Notes: generated by a model not told the origin, from the letters alone. Shown: positions 43,735 through 59,500, numbered from the stretch's first letter. The stretch: DNA of 64,000 nt from Halocaridina rubra (GCA_037179515.1 JAXCGZ010021022.1:1-64000); one strand, 5' to 3'. Made by a program: numbers and translations.

Positions 43735-44404
43735 ATTACCATATGTGAAAATATGAGTCATTTTTACCCCGACCGGGACTTGAACCTAGGACACAATTAC
43801 TGTGCCAGTGCGCTACCAATTACACCACAGAAGGTCTTACAAGGGAAACAGACCTTACAGCTTTTATCTACTATACTTGGAATGAACGTATTCTAACTGA
43901 ATTCCACTCTGTTCAGATTGGGAGTCGAATTAAATGTGAAAACGAGGCCACGAGTGAGGTTGGGAGAAACTGTAATATGAACAGAGTGGCATTCAGTAAG
44001 AATGCTTTCAATTCTAGTATAGCAGATAAAAGTTGTAAGGTCTGTTTCCCTTTTGAGACCTCCTGTGGTGTAGTTGGTAACGCCTTGACACAGTAATTAT
44101 GTGTCCCAGATACAAGTAACGGTTGGGGTAAGAATGACTCATGTATGCACATATGGTAATGTACGTATTTGATTATTGTTGGTCTCGAATGAGATTGGGA
44201 GTTGAATTAAATGTGAAAACGAAGCCACGAGTGAGGTTGGGGGAACTATAAGATAAAAAGAGTGGCATTCAGTTAGAATGCGTTCATTCCCAGTATAGCA
44301 GATAAAAGTTGTGAGGTCTGTTTCCTTTTTGAGACCTCTTTGGTGTAGTTGGTAGCGCCTTAATTATGTGTCCCAGGTTCAAGTCCCGGTCGGGGTAAAA
44401 ATGA

Positions 44405-44410
<6 letters not shown>
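43735..44410. repeat. tRNA-like repeat S4: one inverted and two tandem copies
   Basis: S4 in sense reads GGTGTAGTTGGTAGCGC (A-box-like) and CCAGGTTCAAGTCCCGGTC (B-box-like), then GGGGTAAAAATGACTCATAT. It is antisense at 43740-43840 and sense at 44070-44150 and 44336-44410. The two sense copies are part of a tandem duplication of about 280 bp (TGAAAACGAGGCCACGAGTG ... GGTCTGTTTCC). The antisense one forms an inverted repeat with the first. Confidence 0.78.

Positions 44411-44496
<86 letters not shown>
44408..44496. repeat. (TA)n microsatellite
   Basis: TA units with two TTATA interruptions, directly following the S4 ending ATGACTCATA. Confidence 0.95.
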
Positions 44497-46160
<1,664 letters not shown>

Positions 46161-46262
46161 GGAACAAGCCATTTCTACTATGTGCAGATGCTAGGCATGG
46201 GATGATAGAGAGTTAGATAGGGCTGACACTTGGTTGAAAAGCTGTTTGAGATAACACTTACT

Positions 46263-46473
46263 AAAGGGCGGTTTACACGATCAAACGGTTCGTCGAACGC
46301 GGTTCGACAGACAAGTGTTTGAAGTGATGTTCGAATGTGTGAACGGAGTATTTGGTTGTCGAACACGTTTGTCGAACGTGTTCGACAACCAAATACCCCG
46401 TTCGAACATCACTTCAAACACTTGTCTGTCGAACCGCGTTCGACGAACCGTTTGACCGTGTAAACCCCCCTTA
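46263..46473. mobile_element. Near-perfect foldback element (about 210 bp)
   Basis: The left arm GGTTTACACGATCAAACGGT pairs with the right-arm end ACCGTTTGACCGTGTAAACC. Pairing continues through GACAGACAAGTGTTTGAAGTG and its complement to a centre near 46368 (CACGTTTGTCGAACGTG). Only a handful of mismatches occur over roughly 100-bp arms. There is no coding capacity. TTA-like target duplications are possible but not clear. Confidence 0.88.
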
Positions 46474-46701
46474 ACACTGATATCAGAGGGTTTGGGGAAA
46501 ACAAAAATTCATATAAACCTAGGTATAAGCTTCAGATAAATAAAATTTAGTCTTTTTATCTGTAAAGAATTGTTACCTATCTTTGGGTCAGCTCTGGACT
46601 ACTCCAGATTTTTAAGTAATCCAATTCTTTGACTCGTCGACAAAACATATGACATATAATGTAAAAATAACGAGATATTAGGTACGAATATGTAAGGATA
46701 A

Positions 46702-46705
46702 TAAT

Positions 46706-46781
<76 letters not shown>

Positions 46782-46782
46782 T

Positions 46783-46817
<35 letters not shown>

Positions 46818-46819
46818 AT
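46702..46819. repeat. (AAT)n-(ATT)n-(AGT)n compound array
   Basis: AAT units turn into the complementary ATT, then AGT units. The first two parts form a potential hairpin. Confidence 0.95.
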
Positions 46820-46915
46820 AGATCATTATCAGCGTCGTCTGAGAGCTGTACAAATAAAATCCAAGAATACTGCCATGTTATTTAGAAAATCATATTTGAA
46901 CTCGTATGTAATATC

Positions 46916-47830
<915 letters not shown>

Positions 47831-49895
47831 TTTGCAATCTCGGCAAATTCACTCTTGCTTAAACCTGAAAAGTAACTGAAAAAGCATATGCAAAATTCAC
47901 AACTCCTGGAACCTGAAAAGTAACTGAAAAAGGGTATAAAGTAACACAAGAAAATATTATTATTATTACCAAGAGAATTTTCAATGACAATAATAAAAAT
48001 AATAATAATAATAATAATAATAATAAAGTAACATAACAATATTGGCATTTATTATCCTACTAGGAATACTCTACGGTATTACCAATAATCTTGTGTAATA
48101 ATCATTATACATAAAAGAAAGAGAATCAATTCTCTCTAATATGAATTCCAGTACGTACAAGTAAAACTTATTATTTACTTTTATCAACACAATAAAAGAC
48201 ATTCAAAAAGAACTCTCTCTCTCTCTCTAAATAATACAAATTTATTTTGTGTAAGTACAAATAATATCAGTAAACAATTTAAAACGACAATTTCATTTAT
48301 TTAACGTTCCCTCCCCACCATTTCTTCCCTTTCCCTTGCGTTTTCAATTTTTTATGTAGAAGAAGAATACACCATTCAGGAAACGTTCTCTGCATCAATA
48401 GTTGTAACATAAATGTAGTGGGTATATAAAGTTTCCATTACATACATAATCCAAAAAAAGTCATTTAGAAAAATGAAACGCGTAAAATTTTATGATCGAC
48501 ATTATATTGCGAATTTTTTGTTAATTGTAACAATATATCGAAAAAAATATGAACGTATCCTAGTAAATTTCTCACATGGTCGTATGTAAACAAACCTGAG
48601 CACGTTGCATTAGCAGAAGGTAAAGTGTATTTTGATGAGGTGATTGGTATAGTTGACATGTGATTTACCGTGTTTTGATTGAAGCTTCGAAATTAAGATT
48701 ATTAATTTTTCTTTCGTTTTAAGACTAATTTTGTTTTTTAGACTTACAGTACAGCTTGAGGTCACGAACTGCCCTTTTTCACTTTGCATGAATATACTGA
48801 TTTTTCCATTTATACCAAATTTTAGTTACATAAGCTAATAATAGTCAGTCAGTATATACCGTTTTGCCTTGAGGATTACGCCAGGGTAGTAGTATTGATG
48901 GTTTTGATAGATGTTTCGCACGATAAGGGTTTTAAGTATTTTTTCAGCCTATTAAATGGATATACCGGTAGTGGTTTTAGTATACAAGGTATATGTCATT
49001 AAAGAGAATTGTTTTTTACAAGTTTTATGTCATTGCAGCGAACCCTTCATTTGTTTTTAATAATACACCCGTCTCATCCCCAACTATTTTATGCTGTTTA
49101 AGTAGTCTCGATATTTTTTTCTTTTTTTTAATCCGACCTTCAAAATCGTCCAAATGTACTCTGTTTAGGTTGGGTTAGATTAGGTTTGGTAGAGTTATGT
49201 TAGGTTGAATAATTTTTTATGTAAATATGAGCTTCATTCAAACGTATCAAAAACCATAGGTAAATCATAAATTCCAATTCGTAAGAGAGATGGTTTATAT
49301 TATTAAGACTTTATCTCATGACTGATTGACTTATATAGTTGGCTGAACCGGGTTGACTAATATGGTTTTCTCTTGTTTTTCCTGTGATACACGTGTAGTA
49401 TTGTATTGGTTATCAGGTAAATATTCATAATCACATATGACTCTCTTTTCATGGTAAATGTTTTCTTTCACACCCTCCACTTAGGAAAAACTTCTTGATA
49501 TGTAGGTTAGGTTAGGCAGTTTAGTTGCCCCCACTAAGAAATAAGTTGATCATTGAAAATATTGACTTTCACTTGTTTAAGATATTTTTTATATGTTTTA
49601 AGTCCATACTGAATATATTTTACTCCGTAGGTGCATGTATGGGTATTCCTAATATATACTTTATGTTCAAAACTTGTTACATTTCGTTTCTTAATTTTAT
49701 TAGTTTTTCAAACTCGTGACTTTTAAACTTATGCCATGTAGAGACTGCAGTCGTTTTATTCCTTTTTATCTACGTAGGCTGGATGCACTTTTTTCTTTTT
49801 TTATCTCTCTTTTTGTAGACATTATCACTCCCCTGTCAAGCATGCAGAGTGGTCAAAGCAATAAGAAGGAAGATAGAGGCAACAGGTCCTTACAC
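47831..49895. other. Non-coding stretch with no recognised gene
   Basis: It includes an AAT array at about 47997-48025, short CT runs and three TTAGG-like units near 49505 (GTAGGTTAGGTTAGGCAG). Open frames are short and T-rich. It may contain distal regulatory sequence for WDR18, which begins about 600 bp further on. Confidence 0.45.
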
Positions 49896-49898
49896 TAG

Positions 49899-50060
49899 CC
49901 CTGATAGCTCACGTAGTTTGAGAGCTCTACTAGAGAAGTGACAAACCCGTATTCGATCCCACTCAAGGAGTTAGGGAGGGTATCCATACATAATACCTCT
50001 TGCCTAACTTGGCTGTGTCCACCACCATGTAAAGTGGGAATAATAGTGACACTTAAAATG
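49899..50060 (+). repeat. SINE S1, nearly full length
   Basis: Head CCTGATAGCTCACGTAGTTTG, B-box-like CCCGTATTCGATCCCACTC, body with TGGCTGTGTCCACCACC, end GTGACACTTAAAATGG. It sits about 430 bp upstream of the WDR18 start. Confidence 0.68.
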
Positions 50061-50217
50061 GCTACCAAACAGACAACCTGCCCCTATAAGTTAAAGCCAC
50101 ATGAAAAGAAATTCAAGAAGGGAGAGATTGCATCTCTTTGTCCCTCTCCCACCCAGGGAGATAAGCAGATCATAATTTTTCTCTCTTATAATGAAATTTT
50201 GACAGAAAATACATCAT

Positions 50218-50490
50218 GCTCTGAAACAATTAAAAAATTCTCATATTCAGCATCATTATTCATGTTCGATTGCTCTGAAAGAGCTCAAAATTTTCCCGTA
50301 ATCAGTATCATTATTTATGTTTGATTTCTCTGAAACATCTCAAAATATTCCCATTTTTAGCATAATTTTTTTATCTTTGAATGCTTTTAAACACCTGAAA
50401 ATTTCCTGTTTTCAGCGTCATCATCTATGTATGAATGTTCCGAAACAACTCAACATTTTGCCAATTCCAGATATCAGTATACAATTGAAG
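50218..50490 (+). repeat. 55-bp tandem repeat abutting the WDR18 start codon
   Basis: Five diverged units start near 50218, 50272, 50327, 50383 and 50437, each opening with CTCTGAAAC or similar and containing CATTTTCC/CAGCATCATTATT-like segments. The last unit ends at 50490, immediately before TAG-ATG-ATG. It probably forms 5' UTR and core promoter. Confidence 0.8.
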
Positions 50491-50493
50491 TAG

Positions 50494-50559
50494 ATGATGG
50501 AACCTTTACTTGATGGCATTGCTGTTTCTTCACTTAATTCTGGTGCAGAATGTATTCAG
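50494..50559 (+). CDS. WDR18: WDR18 exon 1
   Basis: 22 codons beginning MMEPLLDGIAVSSLNSG and ending CIQ before CAG/GTAAAG. An in-frame TAG at 50491-50493 excludes a longer start in this exon. The tandem repeat upstream ends against it. Confidence 0.85.
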
Positions 50560-53500
50560 GTAAAGTATCTCTTATAGGTAATCAATCCTTGGGCAGTAAA
50601 GATATCAAAATTGTTTTAAGTGTGAAGAAGCATCAAGTGTTAATTCGTTTCACTAAATACTGTATTTTATGTTCTTAATCAGATTTATGATACTGGGACA
50701 GGCACTCACCTGAAGAGCTACAGAGGTACACCTTGTGCATATTCTACCTTTTGCACCGTAGGTAAGATAAGTAACTTAAATAGTAATTTTACTAAGTACA
50801 TGTATTCATTTCTGAATGTAGCCACAGTGGCGTAGCGATAACACTCGTGATTTGATTCATCAGGTCGAGGGTTCTCGGCCCACAACAGTTTGTGATGAGA
50901 GAGGGCATTCATTTGGGGTAATGGTCATACATACCAAACCTGAAGTCCTTCGCAAGAAGGCACCATTCTATCCTTTAGTAGAAAAGGAAAATTGTGACAT
51001 AAAATCGATCGCATTTATTACTAAAAGCTCTTTACCTTTTAAAGCTTATTCTTTTTCTTTTTCATGATAAATAATTGCAAATTTTGAATTATACTAAAGC
51101 CTTGTAGTAGTACAGTAATCCCTCGCTATTTCGCGGTTCACCCATCGCGGATTTTTTTTTTTTGCCCAAAATTTTTATTTTTATTTTTATTTTTTTTTTT
51201 TTAAATAGATTATTGTGACACCAGGACGGGCAGAAAATTATAAAATAAACCAGCCTTTATCAGGCTGTAAAGAGAAACAGAGATGGAGAGTGTAATGACC
51301 TGTCAGATGTGAAGGGATTATAAAAGATGTGTAATGAGTATCCAGTTCTCTGCTGGGTTTTAATATACCTCTGCATTACTTTCATGATGTCTATTCCAAT
51401 AATTCTCCTTAGATATTATTATTATTATTGGCGACTGTAATTTTCCTTTGATGATGATTGTGGAGATTATTATTATTATTATTATTATTATTAAGGGCTC
51501 ATCATTGTACATCTGTTAGTTTATTTACTTTCATAACTGTGTACAGTGCCCCTCCCTAGTTGGCTGGGGCAAAGACAGTGTGGGGGGTTGGGTAGAATAG
51601 AATGTTGGAGAGAGAGAAACATCGTTAATTAACTATTGTTCATTCAATCAAAACTAAATTATTTATTGTAAAAATAATGGTTTAATTACAAATTCGTAAT
51701 AATAATAATAATAATCTCCACAATCATCATCAAAGGATAATCATTGTTGCCAATAATAATAATAATAATAATATCTAAGGAGAATTTTTGGAATAGACAT
51801 CATGGAAGTAATGCAGAGGTATATTAAAACCCAGCAGAGAATTGGATATTCATTACACCTTTTATAATCCATTCACATCTGACAGGTCATTACACTTTCC
51901 ATCTGTTTCTCTTTACAGCCTGATAAAGGCTGTTTTATTTTATTATTTCTTTGGCCCGTCCTGGTGTCATAATCATCATCATTTTTTTTTTTTCCGCCGA
52001 AATTCACCTATCGCGGCCGGTCCCAGAACCAAACCCTAGCGATAAACGAGGGATTACTGTATACTGTATTTACAATGTCCAGAAATATGATAAAGACTTA
52101 TAATCTTGTCTGATTAAAACATATTTTTGTCTGCCAGATTTGTAGATAGTTTTTCAGAGTGGATATACTTCCAGAGTATGTAAATGTATGTAATAATATT
52201 TTCCCATCCCTGAGGGAATGTACATAAAGCTCCTCTGTTTCCCTGCGTGTCGTAAAATCCAACTCTATGCAGCAGAGCTAGGGGACTGGGAATCCCCTCC
52301 TTGTATCTTCCTCTACAAAGATTCGAATTAATTGCTTTGACATCCAACCCCTTATTAGGGAGATTATAGTTTTTGTATATAGGTAGATCATACTCTTAAA
52401 TTTCAGGCAATGGAGAGTACATATTAACTGCCCAGAGAGATAAGCCGCTTCTGCAGGCTTGGATCATGAATCGTTATGAAGCCTTGCAACTTCGTCTTCT
52501 CGTGCCTGGCAGAGTTAATACGATGACTGTCAATGCTTGTGGACCAAAATACTGTGTTGTTGGTAATTTATAATCTTGTATCTATTTCTCTCAAGTCAAA
52601 ATTAGGTTTCTATTACAACCAACTTACAAACAAGAATTAGTCTAAATAAACTGAAAAGTCTTTTATTGTTTAACTTGAGGGTTAAAAAACTTTTAATTAT
52701 CATTCAAGCCTCTTCATCTCTGCGTTTTTGGATTATGTGAATTCAGTATTTTGACTCGAAATTTTACTATATACTGAGATTTGCTTTCAGTCAGATATTT
52801 ACACTGTTTGGGGGATTTTTACAAGAAAAACCTGTCAATCTAGCCTGTTAAAATCTACTTTTCTGATATTAGGGGAAAATTGTACCTATATAAGCTCTCA
52901 ATGAGGCGATTAATAGACATTGCAAGTCACCATTACCAGCTAGTAGTTTATATCAGTCAGTTATCTCTACTAATTTAGGATTGTTTGACAATTAACCTGT
53001 TTTTCTTTCTTGTTAACATCTACTCCTCAGGTATTAGTGAAAAATTGTACCTATATAAGCTCGTATCAGGGCGATTAATAGGAGTCGCGAGCCGCCATTA
53101 CCAGCCGGTTACATGCGTAAAATTTACACCCTGTGGCAACTACTTTGCTTCGGGTGGCGAAGATGGTTTTGTTTATTTATGGAGTATGGCCAGTTTTATT
53201 GATGCTCTACACAAACACGATTCCCTGAAGATACAGCCTCATTTTGTTCTTGGACAGCATTCTGATAAGGTAATGTGCATTTATATGGCTAATTATTTTT
53301 TATTTGTTTTTTCTGTTCACTATATTATAGAATTTCATATATTCCCTCTGAGGAAGGGGCAAGAATACCTCCACCATATTCCCCTACGTGTCATTAAATT
53401 ACACCAAGTGGGGTGAAGTGAGGGTACTAAGTATCTCCTACTTTGTATTTTTTCCCTCAAAGTCAGGTTTATTTATTAGGCATAGCCACCCTATTATAAA

Positions 53501-56500
53501 GGGGATTATGGCTTTTGAATATGGATAGATAGAAATTATCGCTGTAATTTTGTGTTTGTATTTAGCATTTCAAGTTATATAATTCCGTAACATTTCATTC
53601 CTGCTATTTATGCTCGGCATGCAAGGTTGATTGCAAATTATCTTCGTGGATGTCTGTTAAATGTAGTAATCCAGTCTTAAGTCCTAGACTCCCCTTTTTA
53701 GTAAGGACAAGGATGGTTCCTCCTTATGAAGGACTTTGGTTTTGGCAGAGTGCGACCGTTAACCCGAATGAATGCCCTTTCTAACCTCATACCGTGGTGA
53801 ATTTCGAATCCACAGCCTGACGAATCAAAGTCATGCATGTTATTACCCAGTCACTGTGTTAAACACAGTGTTAATTACTTTATATCATGTGTTCATAACT
53901 ATATACAGGCACTTCCCAACTTATGAACGAGTTAGGTTTCAGAAGTCCGTTCGTAAGTTGTGTTTTGGTAAAAAAAAGTACTGTACAGTACATACATATG
54001 CAGTACTGTACAGTATTTTGGCTGAAGACATTTAACTACCGCTTAAAAGATCAAGTATGCTGTATTAATGAATTATAATACAGTAATCATAATGAAATAA
54101 TACAGTAGAGCACAGTAATGCATACATTAATACACGAGTAGATAATGGGTAGGGTTTTGTGTGTATTTGTAACTCGGCCGTTTGTAAGTAGGGGAGCTTT
54201 TGTATTCATAACTGTGTCATATGTGACCCGCAGTAGCACAGTGGTTAGAGCGTTCAACTTTGGATATGACAAACCATTGTTTGATCCCTTTGCGGGACGT
54301 TAGGAAATTTATTCAGCCTCATTTTCTAAGCTCAAACTTATCTGTTTCTGCCCCCATTTGAATAGGGATTATTAGTAGCACCTAAAACTGCAAACAACAA
54401 TATGCAAATCATTGTCTTTTCTGTTAAAGTTAAAAGCTATTTTACATTTAACTATGTATTCATGAATGTGACCTGTATATATTGCTATCTTACCAGTATA
54501 TTTATATGGTAGGAAAAGCCCATTAAATAAAACAACGAAAATATATATATAAGAAGTACTTATTAATTTCGTGACCTTAACTGGCCACCTTCTCAAAGTA
54601 CATTTTCAACATTTATTGTTTTTTCCAGGTTACAGGGGTAGCTGTTACCTCATCAGGCATTAAAGGGTTTTTGATGTCAGCATCGCTCGATCGTACCGCC
54701 AGAGTGTACGATCTTGTAACGGGTCGATCTTTGTATAACATCGTTACAGATCATGATGTGATGTGTATTGCTTGCAATACTCTTGGTTCTCAGGTGTTTT
54801 TAGGACATGACAATGGTACTGTTAGTGTGGCTAGCTTACTGCCTCACCCTCCAGCTGGTGACATTGAAGTACGTTTATTTTTACTTTATCTATAATTTCT
54901 TTCCTTGAGAGGGGCAGGAATACTTCCTCTGTGTTCCCCAGCATGTCACAAAAGTCGTCTATATGGGGTTAAGCGAGGGGATTAGGAATCTCCTCCTTTG
55001 TATTTACTCTTCACATAGAGTCAAGATTCTTGCTTCAATTCAGCCTCCCTCCCTTGTAAGGGGAATTATGGCTTTAGTATAGAGATTTTGCTAATTTTTT
55101 CACTTTTTGAATTGCAGAAGGGTATGTATTGGAAATTTTGCCTAAGTAATGAATACACAAAACTATGGTAATAGATAATTACTAATAGCTAGTTTTTCCA
55201 TTTATTCATTACATTGAAACAAGAAACAAATGATTAGTCAGTTGTTTAATTATTCGAAGCTGTAGCAGTCTATATTTGCATAATTTTCCACACTGTCATA
55301 TGAAAAACGGATAATCTTCACACGAACTGTTGCTCTCTAGACAGCCCTGCTCTTTACTTACCATATTGAAGTTACTTTGTCGCTTTGTGTCTTGTTATTT
55401 TCTGTTATGGGTGAGTGGAGACAGACAGGTTGAAGCTGGAGTATTAAGGTTGGATACCCTTTCTAGCCCCACAGTGGGCTCGATAACGGGTCTGATATTT
55501 CCCAAGTCAAGCGCTCTGTCCACTGCACTACCGCAGTCCTCACTTACCAAGATTATAAGAATGACTAATATAAAGTGCATGTAAGCTGCATGGGTAGTTG
55601 ATTCAAGTTATTCCAATTTCAGAGAATTATATTAATTAATTTGTGAAGATTTTCTTGCACTGGATATGTAAATCAGACTGGTTTTACCGAATTAAAAGAT
55701 TAGTGTGTGATCATTCTAGAAATATTTGTAAGTTGTATGCATAAACCCTTTTGTTTTTCCATTTTTTTGTAAACTTTAAGATTTTATTTCTTGTTTATAT
55801 CATAATATTTCACTGTCTGGGTACCTTTATCTCTGCAACAATATTTACTATTGTTGCATGAAATAGCTTCTTTATCTCTGGTTAGCAAGAAAATGTACTA
55901 CCTTGTATTCCATCACTGCCATATTAGATAACTGAATGTGCTAGGAACGGGTGGCCTGCCAATTCCTCCTGAAACATTTCTCCTATTTGCAACAGCTGTT
56001 AGAATTAAAGATATGTAAACAATCTTTATCTATATACGAAAGCCATAATTTTCCATATATGGGGATGGCTGAGTCAAAGCAAAATCTTTGACCTGTTAGA
56101 GGGAAATTTGAAGTAGGGAATTTCCAGTCCCAGTGCTTCGTCCCATTCAGTCAAATTTTACAAACACGCTGGGGAACATGGAGAAGATTTCTTGCCTACC
56201 CACTCTGGGAGAAAATTAATATATTGCTTACCCAAACTCTATTGTTTTTGTGTTAAGTAGAAACATAATCTAGGATTAACTAAGGTAACTAAAGTTATCT
56301 TTTTCCAGGCATTCAGACAGACTACAATCTGTCATGAAGGCTCTGTGCGGTGCATAGCGGTAACCGCCTCTGGCAACCAAGTTATAACAGGAGGCGAGGA
56401 TGGAGAAGTGAAAGTCTGGTCTATTACCAATGTAGCTCAGGGTATATCGGGCATGACCATAAAAGAACCTCATTTCGCTCTCCAACGAGTTGTTCATACT

Positions 56501-59500
56501 GGCAGAGGACCTATTACAAATTTAGCGGCACTGAGGCTAGACCGAGAGGTAAGGTTTACTATTTAAGAGTCCGTAGTGCTAAGACTTGATCAAGAGGTAG
56601 GGTTTACTGTTTAAGAGCTGCAGCACTAAGGTTCACTGTTTAAGAGCCTGCAGCACAAGGTCTAGTATTTAAGAGACCACTGCACTGAGGCTAGACTAAG
56701 AGGAAGGGTTTATGATATAAAAGCCACAGCATTGAGGCTAGACTAAGAGGAAGGGTTTACGATGTAAAAGCCACAGCACTGAGGCTAGACGGAGAGATAA
56801 AGTTTACTATTAAAGAGCCACAGCACTGAGACTAGACCGAGACGTAGGGTTTACTATAAAAGAGTCCACAGTACTGAGACTAGATCGAGAGGAAAGGTTT
56901 ACTATTTAAATGTCTGGCTCCTGAATCTTAGAAATATATTAATTGCATTCATATATATATTGATCAAAGGAGATAAGTTTTATGAATGAGACTAGCTCTG
57001 GTTATCAGTTATTTGATCTTTACTGTATACAGAAAAATTATTAATTGCATTCATAAATGTATATCATAGGAGATAAGTTTTATAAATGAGAATAGGGTTC
57101 ATTGACAGTCTTTTAATCTATAACAATTAAACTATTATTTAAGTTTGTTGTATTGACTAACTACAGCTACTGCTGCTTTGTGTCAGTCAGTACAGAAAAT
57201 GAAGTATACTTAAGTACAACTTCGGTCCACAGGTACTGACATCAGAATTAGAGACTCAAGAGGTCATTGCACCCTTTGGTCAAGATTTCACATCACCCTT
57301 ATTGGTGCCATTCAGTGTTCCTATTCGTGGAACTGGTCATCTATCACCCGAAGATTCTGACCTGTTGTGTACGGTTTCGAACCAAAGGTAAGATCATTTC
57401 TTTAAATTAAATATTTCTGACATCAAAACATCTGTAAGGTACTCCCTTTCAAGATTTCAAAGTCTACGACAGTTATCTCTTAGGCACATGTTATAGGAGT
57501 AACTTTTCCTATCTATATTTACATATCCTTAATCACCCTAATAAGGGGAGTGGCTGACTCAGCAAAATCTTAATTCTTTGTGGAAGAAAAATACAAGGAT
57601 GAGATTCCTAGTCCCCTCACATTGCCCCATTTAGGAGACAAAAAATGACAGGCAGGGGAACATAAAAGAGGGATTCTTACTCCCTTTCATTAAAACTTTA
57701 TTTCCATTTTACAATGGGTATTCGTCAGCCAGGACAAGCCCCAACCCCCCACTGTGATGTCCACCCACAGCAGTTCCTGCCAGTAAACAGCTTAAACTCT
57801 CGGTCTTGGACGGGGACCGATCTTTCGACCTCGTGAATGCGAAGCCAGCGCGTTACCACTGTACTAGCCAGTAATGTAATCTTGCTCTGTTGTAATGACG
57901 ATCATACGTACTAAGACAGGGTGACTAGTTAAGCATTGAGACAATTTGATGTCCGAGGTGAAATGAAATCTTCAAAAGAAATCAAAAGTTTTATTAGGTT
58001 TGTAAGGCATGTTCAAGAACAGGTTTGGAAGAGAGGGTGTGATCTGAAGTAAAAATTAGTTTAGGAAATCATGTTATATGACAATGATTATTAACGATAA
58101 TGACCAAAAGTGTGTTGAGCTTACAACCGTTGGTCAAGTCTGAAAATAAAAAATAAATTTAGATGTCAGTCTCCTGTACGGATATCGGGTCCCAGAGAGG
58201 AAGGAGTAATGTATTATGCAATGTGAGTGAAATGGGGTGACTTGAGCTTAGTACTGACTGCAACCTCTCAACCCCTAGAGGTCCACCAGCAAAGAAGGGT
58301 AAAGAGGCACTGAAAAATAGGAAAGTTCGGGAAGTAAATAGTTGATACAATAACAAGATATGTACTAGGTATTGCTTTGGTACCAGGTTAGCATTTTACT
58401 GGTATTGCTTTGGGTACAGGGTTAGCATTTTATTTTCAGGACAACTATGAGAATATAGGTATACGCTGTTGTGCTTATCCTGTATATTACTTATTTGGGT
58501 AGAGGGAATAAATGCTTCACATTCAAGGATGTTGTGCAGAGGGATTCTTGGAGCGTCTTTTTGACATAAAATGCTTTCAATAATTTCTCAATTGCATCAG
58601 TCCCCTACTCTTTGCCTGTGGAGGTTGAATGGGGTGCTACTGGGAAGGTTTTTGGGTAATATTATTGATTATAGTTGGTAATTGCCTTTTAATTCGAATG
58701 GAAACCTGAATTAGCAGTGCCAGAGGCTGTGGGTTGCTAGCTGCCACTCATATTTGCTGACGGTTTTGTCTTTATTTGCTGTAGACTTGGAGGAAGGGAT
58801 ACTTGTATATCTCTGCATAAAGAGGCTTCTTTTACATCTTTGGAAGGCTCTTTAGTTTATTATAAAGCCAACGCGACTGTGAATCCATGTTACTTCAAAT
58901 GACTACTCCATGTTAATAAGAATATGACAGTAGTGGAGAATTTCAGTATTTATCCTTATGGAGTCAGTGACAAGGAGGGTGTGATATGCGCGGGTCGTTT
59001 AAGGCTTTTGTGATGGTCTACTTGGAGGTAAGAGCACGAGTCTTGTAGTCTCCTGGACTCTTACTATTCTTCTTAAGATGGTAGACTACGATCTCTTTTC
59101 TACATAAATTGAACTGTTGGGACCAAAGAGCTTTGCTTTTTTCATGACTGAATTTAGTCCAGATATTTTATTCCCAAGCATCTAAGGACTTTCTAGTGCT
59201 TTTGGTAGACTTGCTAGATCAAATGTGATCTTGATAGGGAAGTTGTTCTTTGATAGAAGGCATTATCTTGCCCTGGCTATCCATATCCTAATTGGAAAAT
59301 CGGAGTGCTGATCTAGAGCTGCTTTGAATCTTTTTGCTGGTAATTAATAGGGATGCTGAAAATGTTATCTTTACAGTAAGTATAATATCTTCATCGTGCC
59401 CGTGAATTGCCAGCAAGTTCTTCAAGGCAGTCCTTGACCTGCACTCTTGACCCTCCAATTAGGACGTGGATAGCCTGGGTGAGAACCAATATACAAACTC

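Noticed and set aside
48465..48659. Minus-strand 64-codon frame MSTIPITSSKYTLPSANATC
   Set aside because: AT-rich, no recognisable domain, no splice or promoter support. Length expected by chance.
49501..49520. Arthropod telomere-like TTAGG units
   Set aside because: Only three units, with similar two-unit hits at 521 and 49150. Too short to call an interstitial telomere.
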